Positions 60,279 through 64,000 of a DNA stretch of 64,000 bases are shown here, one piece after another. The notes under the pieces are model-generated. The model was given only the letters and a program-made list of their open reading frames with translations. It searched no databases and was not told the DNA's origin. Position 1 is the stretch's first letter. The number at the start of each line of letters is the position of its first letter. The DNA is from Deltaproteobacteria bacterium IMCC39146 (GTDB lineage Bacteria; Desulfobacterota; Desulfuromonadia; Desulfuromonadales; BM103): assembly GCA_030005635.1 (NCBI GenBank), contig JARUHP010000017.1, positions 1 to 64,000 on the forward strand. The letters run 5' to 3'. Position numbers and translations under genes: made by a program.

Positions 60279-60461
60279 ATGAAGATTTATATCGCCAAAA
60301 ACAAGTGTCATGGATCGGGAGAATGTCTAAAAGCCTGTCCTCACGGCGCTTTACAGATCATCGACGGCAAGGCTGTGGTTGATCATGACATCTGTGATCT
60401 GGACGGGCTTTGTCTCCCTGCTTGCCCCCATGATGCAATTTGTATTGCAGAAGAGGCTTAG
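60279..60461 (+). CDS. Small ferredoxin with two atypical clusters
   Basis: 60 residues with two cluster motifs: CHGSGECLKACP (residues 10-21) and CDLDGLCLPACP. Each has C-x5-C-x3-C-P spacing, so the second of the four canonical CxxCxxCxxxCP cysteines is Ser in the first cluster and Asp in the second. Such motifs may hold [3Fe-4S] or Asp-ligated [4Fe-4S] clusters, as known for the Pyrococcus ferredoxin. It is a cytoplasmic electron carrier by inference. GGAG lies upstream; a terminator follows at 60510. Confidence 0.85.
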   Translation: MKIYIAKNKCHGSGECLKACPHGALQIIDGKAVVDHDICDLDGLCLPACPHDAICIAEEA

Positions 60462-60509
60462 TAGGATAGCTCAGTAGAATAGGGTGTTTTACACCTCAGA
60501 AGTTGCTTC

Positions 60510-60547
60510 AATAATGGCGTCAGGCTCTCCTGACGCCATTATTTTTA
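60510..60547 (+). terminator. Rho-independent terminator after the ferredoxin gene
   Basis: A perfect 15-bp stem AATAATGGCGTCAGG / CCTGACGCCATTATT with loop CTCT, followed by TTTAT. Confidence 0.95.
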
Positions 60548-60647
60548 TCTGCCTTAGAACGTTCCTCTCTCAAAAATTGCTAAAACACAGTTGTCTGCTA
60601 AAGTTTGTATTAATTTATTCTTTTTAAATTTTTGAAAGGAGATCAAA

Positions 60648-62519
60648 ATGAATAAATGGGTTTTGTTGGTTTGCCTTGTGGGCTTCTTGGCTATACCAGT
60701 TTATGCACTTGCTGATGATGGCAAGTGTATTACCTGCCACGAAGGAATTGAAAAGATATCAGAAGTCGACGGCATGAGTCATTTGAGTTGCACGGACTGC
60801 CACAAGGGAGATGATTCTGCTGTAGAAGCAGAGCAGGCGCATACAGGCATGTATGGCAATCCCAGCGACTTTCGTGTGATTGAAGAAACCTGCGGCACAT
60901 GTCATCCCGAAGAGGTCGAAAACAACATGAAGTCCCTGCATTCAACCAGTGCCGGGATTATTAGTGGCACACGTTATGATTTCGGAGCTCAGGATCGGGC
61001 TTCTATCTATGCCAATTATGCTGTTAAGGATGACAACCCGGAAGGTGAGTATGCCCTGGCTGAACTGGCAGAAGTCCCCTATTATGACCCGAGCAAACCG
61101 GAAAGTTCAACCAACTCTACTGGCGACGATTATCTGCGCAATCAGTGTTTGCGTTGTCATCTTTGGAGTGACGGACATCAGCGCGATGGCGACTATCGTG
61201 CAAGCGGTTGCGCCGCTTGTCATGTCATTTATTCTGATGCCGGTCTCTATGAAGGCGGTGACAAGGCGATTGACAAGAGTCAGAAAGACCGGCCGAGGTT
61301 TCATCGTATAACCTCGAAGATTTCTGAGACCCAATGTATCCACTGCCACAACCGTGGCGGTCGTACTGGCGTCAGCTTTATAGGTACCATGGAAAGCGAC
61401 GCTTACGGTACTCCATGGACGGGTTCCGGTGGTAAACAGGGTAAACTCCACGGCAAGAACTACAATCACCTGCAAGCTGACGTTCACTACGATAAAGGTA
61501 TGACTTGCATCGACTGTCACACCAAGCAGGATCTACACGGTGACGGCAATATTTATGCTAAGAAATGGCAAGCTGTTGAAGTTGAGTGCGAAGACTGCCA
61601 TGGCACCATGCAGAAGAGATCAGATTTGAAAAGCTCTTGGGGCAACCCCTTGACGAACCTGAAAGAGAAGGACGGCAAGATTATCCTTACCAGCAAGATA
61701 ACAGGTAAGGGGCACGTGGTCTCCCAGGTCTCCGAGGCCAAGTACTCTTCTGAGGGCCATACTGCCATGGTTAACATCCCTGCTCACATGGAAAAACTTG
61801 AGTGTTACACCTGTCATGCAACCTGGGCTCCGCAGTGCTATGGTTGTCACGCCAAGCAGGACATCGCCAAACCTAATGGCGATTGGTTGAATTCAAAAGA
61901 GGGTGGGGATGTCAGTATGGCAAGCCACAAGGATAACCGTGAGAAAACGGCTTATTCCTGGAACGAATCCCGTTCTTATCTACGTTGGGAGACACCGATT
62001 ATCGGTTGGAACCCAGAGGGCAAGATCAGTACCTTTATCCCCGGCTGCCAGGTGTTCTTTACGCAGATGGACGGCGACAAGAATCTAGTCCTCAACAAGA
62101 CCTACACCACGGTAGATGGCACCAGTGGTATAGCGACCAATCCGATTCAACCCCATACCGTCACCAAGAAGGCTCGTACCTGCGCTGATTGTCACATGTC
62201 GCGTAAGGCTCTTGGTCTCGGTAATGGCACGTATATGATTGGCAAGAATTTCCCGGAAGGTGCGCCAATCGATTTTGAGCTTGAGAGGATTGTCGATGAA
62301 GACGGCAAGCAGATCCAGGCAACCAATCATATAGGCGCTCGACCGTTAAATAAAGAAGAGCAACAGAAGATTATGAAGGCCGGAACCTGTGAGGCCTGTC
62401 ATGGTATGGACCCAGACTTCTGGGCTAAAATGAAGAAGGCTAATGCTATCAAGACCGCTCCTGATGATGAGATGCACACCCTAGGTATTCGAAGAATCCT
62501 GAAGAATGGTGTGAAATAA
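60648..62519 (+). CDS. Dodecaheme c-type cytochrome, exported
   Basis: 623 residues with 12 CxxCH motifs, about one per 50 residues, unlike the dense protein at 27.8 kb. A signal peptide (VLLVCLVGFLAIPVYALA) predicts export. The first motif, CITCH, follows directly, then CTDCH, CGTCH, CLRCH, CAACH, CIHCH, CIDCH, CEDCH, CYTCH, CYGCH, CADCH and CEACH. Long spacers between hemes suggest a periplasmic or outer-surface enzyme or electron-transfer protein. GAAAGGAG is six bases before the ATG. It is alone in its transcript unit, ended by the terminators near 62.58 kb. Confidence 0.92.
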   Translation: MNKWVLLVCLVGFLAIPVYALADDGKCITCHEGIEKISEVDGMSHLSCTDCHKGDDSAVEAEQAHTGMYGNPSDFRVIEETCGTCHPEEVENNMKSLHSTSAGIISGTRYDFGAQDRASIYANYAVKDDNPEGEYALAELAEVPYYDPSKPESSTNSTGDDYLRNQCLRCHLWSDGHQRDGDYRASGCAACHVIYSDAGLYEGGDKAIDKSQKDRPRFHRITSKISETQCIHCHNRGGRTGVSFIGTMESDAYGTPWTGSGGKQGKLHGKNYNHLQADVHYDKGMTCIDCHTKQDLHGDGNIYAKKWQAVEVECEDCHGTMQKRSDLKSSWGNPLTNLKEKDGKIILTSKITGKGHVVSQVSEAKYSSEGHTAMVNIPAHMEKLECYTCHATWAPQCYGCHAKQDIAKPNGDWLNSKEGGDVSMASHKDNREKTAYSWNESRSYLRWETPIIGWNPEGKISTFIPGCQVFFTQMDGDKNLVLNKTYTTVDGTSGIATNPIQPHTVTKKARTCADCHMSRKALGLGNGTYMIGKNFPEGAPIDFELERIVDEDGKQIQATNHIGARPLNKEEQQKIMKAGTCEACHGMDPDFWAKMKKANAIKTAPDDEMHTLGIRRILKNGVK

Positions 62520-62547
62520 TTATCTCTGGTCGCTTGTAAAACAAAAA

Positions 62548-62568
62548 AAGCCCCTTTGGGGGGGGCTT
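62548..62568 (-). terminator. Hairpin terminator of the acyl-CoA synthetase gene
   Basis: AAGCCCC / GGGGCTT stem. On the minus strand it is followed by seven T residues, the tail of a terminator for the acyl-CoA synthetase gene (stop at 62694). Confidence 0.75.
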
Positions 62569-62578
62569 AGATTGTCGA

Positions 62579-62613
62579 CAAACCCCGCATTGAATTGATG
62601 CGGGGTTTGTTTA
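62579..62613 (+). terminator. Rho-independent terminator after the dodecaheme cytochrome gene (bidirectional)
   Basis: CAAACCCCGCAT / ATGCGGGGTTTG, a 12-bp perfect stem with loop TGAATTG, then TTTAT; T residues on both sides make it usable in both directions. Confidence 0.9.
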
Positions 62614-62693
62614 TATCTGTCTGACGGTTTAAGCTTTTCTGTTTGTGTCTTCGGTAGTCTCAGGGCAACAGATTGTCAATCTGTTGCTCTTGC

Positions 62694-64000
62694 TTACCCT
62701 TCTGTATCAATATCCGCCTCAACCACAAAACGTTTAATCTTGCGCGTCGTAGTTTTCGGAAACTCATCCTCACGCAGGGTAAAGCGCTTCACCCTTTTAT
62801 AGTCTGCCAGATTCTTGCCACGCTCAAGGACCTCTTTGCGAATGATTTCTTCGATCTTCTCCGGTCCAAAATGCCCGGGCCCAGATTTAGCAGCGTGCGC
62901 ATCCAGAGCGTCCTGATCCGGGTAAATCATGGCGTACACTTCTTCAGAAGTTTTATTAACTTTATGACCGTAAACCATTATTTCTGCGATAAAAATACTA
63001 TTGAGAAGCTCGTTCTCAACTTCTTCCGGATAGACGTTTTTACCATTCGCCGTAACGATCAGGTTCTTAAGGCGCCCGCAAATACTCAGGTAGCCATCCT
63101 CTTCGAGACGTCCCAGATCGCCGGTGTGGTACCAACCTTCTGTGATGGCTTCATTGGTAGCCGCCTGGTTATTGTAGTAACCAAGCATGATGTTGGGGCC
63201 TTTTGCCCAGATCTCGCCGACACCGTCTGCGTTTGCGTCGTGGATCTTAACTTCGACACCCGGTATAGGTTTGCCGACGGTTCCCAGTCGCTTCACGGTG
63301 GGAGATTCGGCAGCGATAACCGGCGAGGTTTCGGTGATGCCATAGCCCTGGTAGACGTTAAGCCCCAGGTCCATCAGGGTAGCTGCAACCTCCGGGTCGA
63401 GAGCCGCGCCGCCGCTGATAAAGACAGGGTTGCCGCCGAACGCCTCGCGGACCTTTTTTGTCACCAGGCCGCGGGTCGGAGTGAACTTAAATAGCGCTTT
63501 GGAGAGGGCTTGGCTTTCGATCTTGCGTGACATTCGGTCCGCGAGCAACCTGAATACCGCCGGGACGCCAAGCAGGAAATTGGGCTTTACCTCTGCCAGA
63601 TTATCTCCTAACTTGCGCAGGCTTTCAGCGAAGGAGACCGTACCCCCAACCGTAAGCGGCAGGATGATCCCTGCGACCTGTTCAAAGACGTGGTTGATCG
63701 GCAGAAAGGAGAGGGTGTGCATGCTCTGATCGAGGTCGAAGAGTTCTATAGCGGCGCGCACGTTGCTGGTGATGTTACGGTTGCTCAGCATGGCCCCCTT
63801 GGAGCGGCCCGTTGTCCCAGAGGTGTAAAGGATAACCGCGAGGTCATTTGGCGTGCAGTTGGTCAAGGGTGGAGGCGTCATTTTCTGAAAGTCTTCAAGG
63901 GCTTCTATCGCGAAAAGAGGGGCTTTATCGTCGGGGTCGCGCAGCAGACGAGTGAAGAAGTTTTTTTTCTTGTCCCCCTGCTTGGCCTCCGTGGGCATGA
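62694..64000 (-). CDS. Long-chain acyl-CoA synthetase (FadD/AMP-binding), partial
   Basis: 435 residues are visible before the frame runs off the right edge; the N-terminal part is outside the window. The adenylate-forming motifs are present: LYTSGTTGRSKGAMLSN, GYGITETSPVIA, GWYHTGDLGRLEEDGYLSIC and KNLIVTANGKNVYPEEVENE. The spacing and the GRLKNLIVTANGKNVYPEEV stretch favour a long-chain fatty acid CoA ligase of the bubblegum/FACL type. It activates fatty acids to acyl-CoA for degradation or lipid synthesis. A terminator hairpin with a T-run is at 62548-62568. Confidence 0.9.
   Translation of the reverse strand, partial: MPTEAKQGDKKKNFFTRLLRDPDDKAPLFAIEALEDFQKMTPPPLTNCTPNDLAVILYTSGTTGRSKGAMLSNRNITSNVRAAIELFDLDQSMHTLSFLPINHVFEQVAGIILPLTVGGTVSFAESLRKLGDNLAEVKPNFLLGVPAVFRLLADRMSRKIESQALSKALFKFTPTRGLVTKKVREAFGGNPVFISGGAALDPEVAATLMDLGLNVYQGYGITETSPVIAAESPTVKRLGTVGKPIPGVEVKIHDANADGVGEIWAKGPNIMLGYYNNQAATNEAITEGWYHTGDLGRLEEDGYLSICGRLKNLIVTANGKNVYPEEVENELLNSIFIAEIMVYGHKVNKTSEEVYAMIYPDQDALDAHAAKSGPGHFGPEKIEEIIRKEVLERGKNLADYKRVKRFTLREDEFPKTTTRKIKRFVVEADIDTEG

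Noticed and set aside
62673-63494. Plus-strand 273-residue frame opposite the acyl-CoA synthetase
   Set aside because: Antisense shadow of an adenylate-forming enzyme with intact motifs; no independent support.

Overview
This window looks like chromosomal DNA of a deltaproteobacterium of the Desulfuromonadia (Geobacter/Desulfuromonas type). This is inferred from two 12-heme c-type cytochromes, an MlaEFD operon whose MCE protein has a long C-terminal tail, a MASE3 histidine kinase, RhlE-type helicases and REC-PilZ regulators, and from overall gene style. No rRNA, CRISPR array, phage or intact insertion sequence is visible. Most genes are compact housekeeping or envelope genes. The accessory signal lies in intergenic repeats, one group II intron remnant, one frameshifted gene and one truncated gene.

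Layout: 0-5 kb holds a partial MFS transporter, a small membrane protein, a methyltransferase, an RluA-type pseudouridine synthase and an orphan MASE3 histidine kinase. 5-16 kb holds an ABC exporter pair followed by a DEAD-box helicase, L-2-hydroxyglutarate oxidase, AMP nucleosidase, a nitroreductase, a periplasmic MBL-fold protein, an MFS transporter flanked by REP-like repeats, a methyltransferase and a second RluA-type enzyme. 16-23 kb holds sbcD and sbcC separated by a frameshifted GxxExxY gene, then a truncated DUF255 thioredoxin gene, small proteins including YwbE, an M50 protease and a Cys-rich protein. 23-28.7 kb holds nadB with chorismate mutase and a stand-alone DAHP-synthase regulatory domain, a lytic transglycosylase, pgsA, tRNA-Gly(GCC) and a dense 12-heme cytochrome. 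28.7-34.6 kb holds repeat-rich DNA, a short secretin-like protein, a thiamine-binding-family protein, tRNA-Cys, a TauE/SafE permease, a Memo-family protein, gltX and tRNA-Gln/tRNA-Glu.

34.6-42 kb is an envelope-lipid region: a TPR protein, a small membrane protein, a secreted protein built of LWPF-type repeats, then mlaE-mlaF-mlaD, an orphan ABC substrate-binding protein and an AEC transporter. 42-46 kb holds a CCA-adding-type nucleotidyltransferase, two identical tRNA-Gly(CCC) genes flanking an aromatic/aspartate aminotransferase, and an ORF-less group II intron remnant between two similar terminator hairpins. 46-49.7 kb is a second MCE lipid-transport operon (split pqiA, pqiB, pqiC). 49.9-58.7 kb holds yacG, queD-queE, a large repeat-rich AMIN/OmpA envelope protein, a creatininase-family protein, DUF1858, rsmD-coaD, dgt, yhbY and an MBL-fold enzyme. 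58.7-64 kb holds two REC-PilZ proteins (the second lacks the phospho-acceptor Asp), a small ferredoxin with both second cluster cysteines replaced, a second 12-heme cytochrome and a partial long-chain acyl-CoA synthetase.

The recurring theme is the cell envelope: two MCE systems (Mla and Pqi), the LWPF protein, the AMIN/OmpA rod protein, the SLT transglycosylase, PgsA and two multiheme cytochromes. The most distinctive items are the LWPF-Mla neighbourhood, the repeat-built OmpA protein, the atypical ferredoxin, the paired REC-PilZ proteins, and three copies of an ACGCAAAG-armed intergenic repeat.
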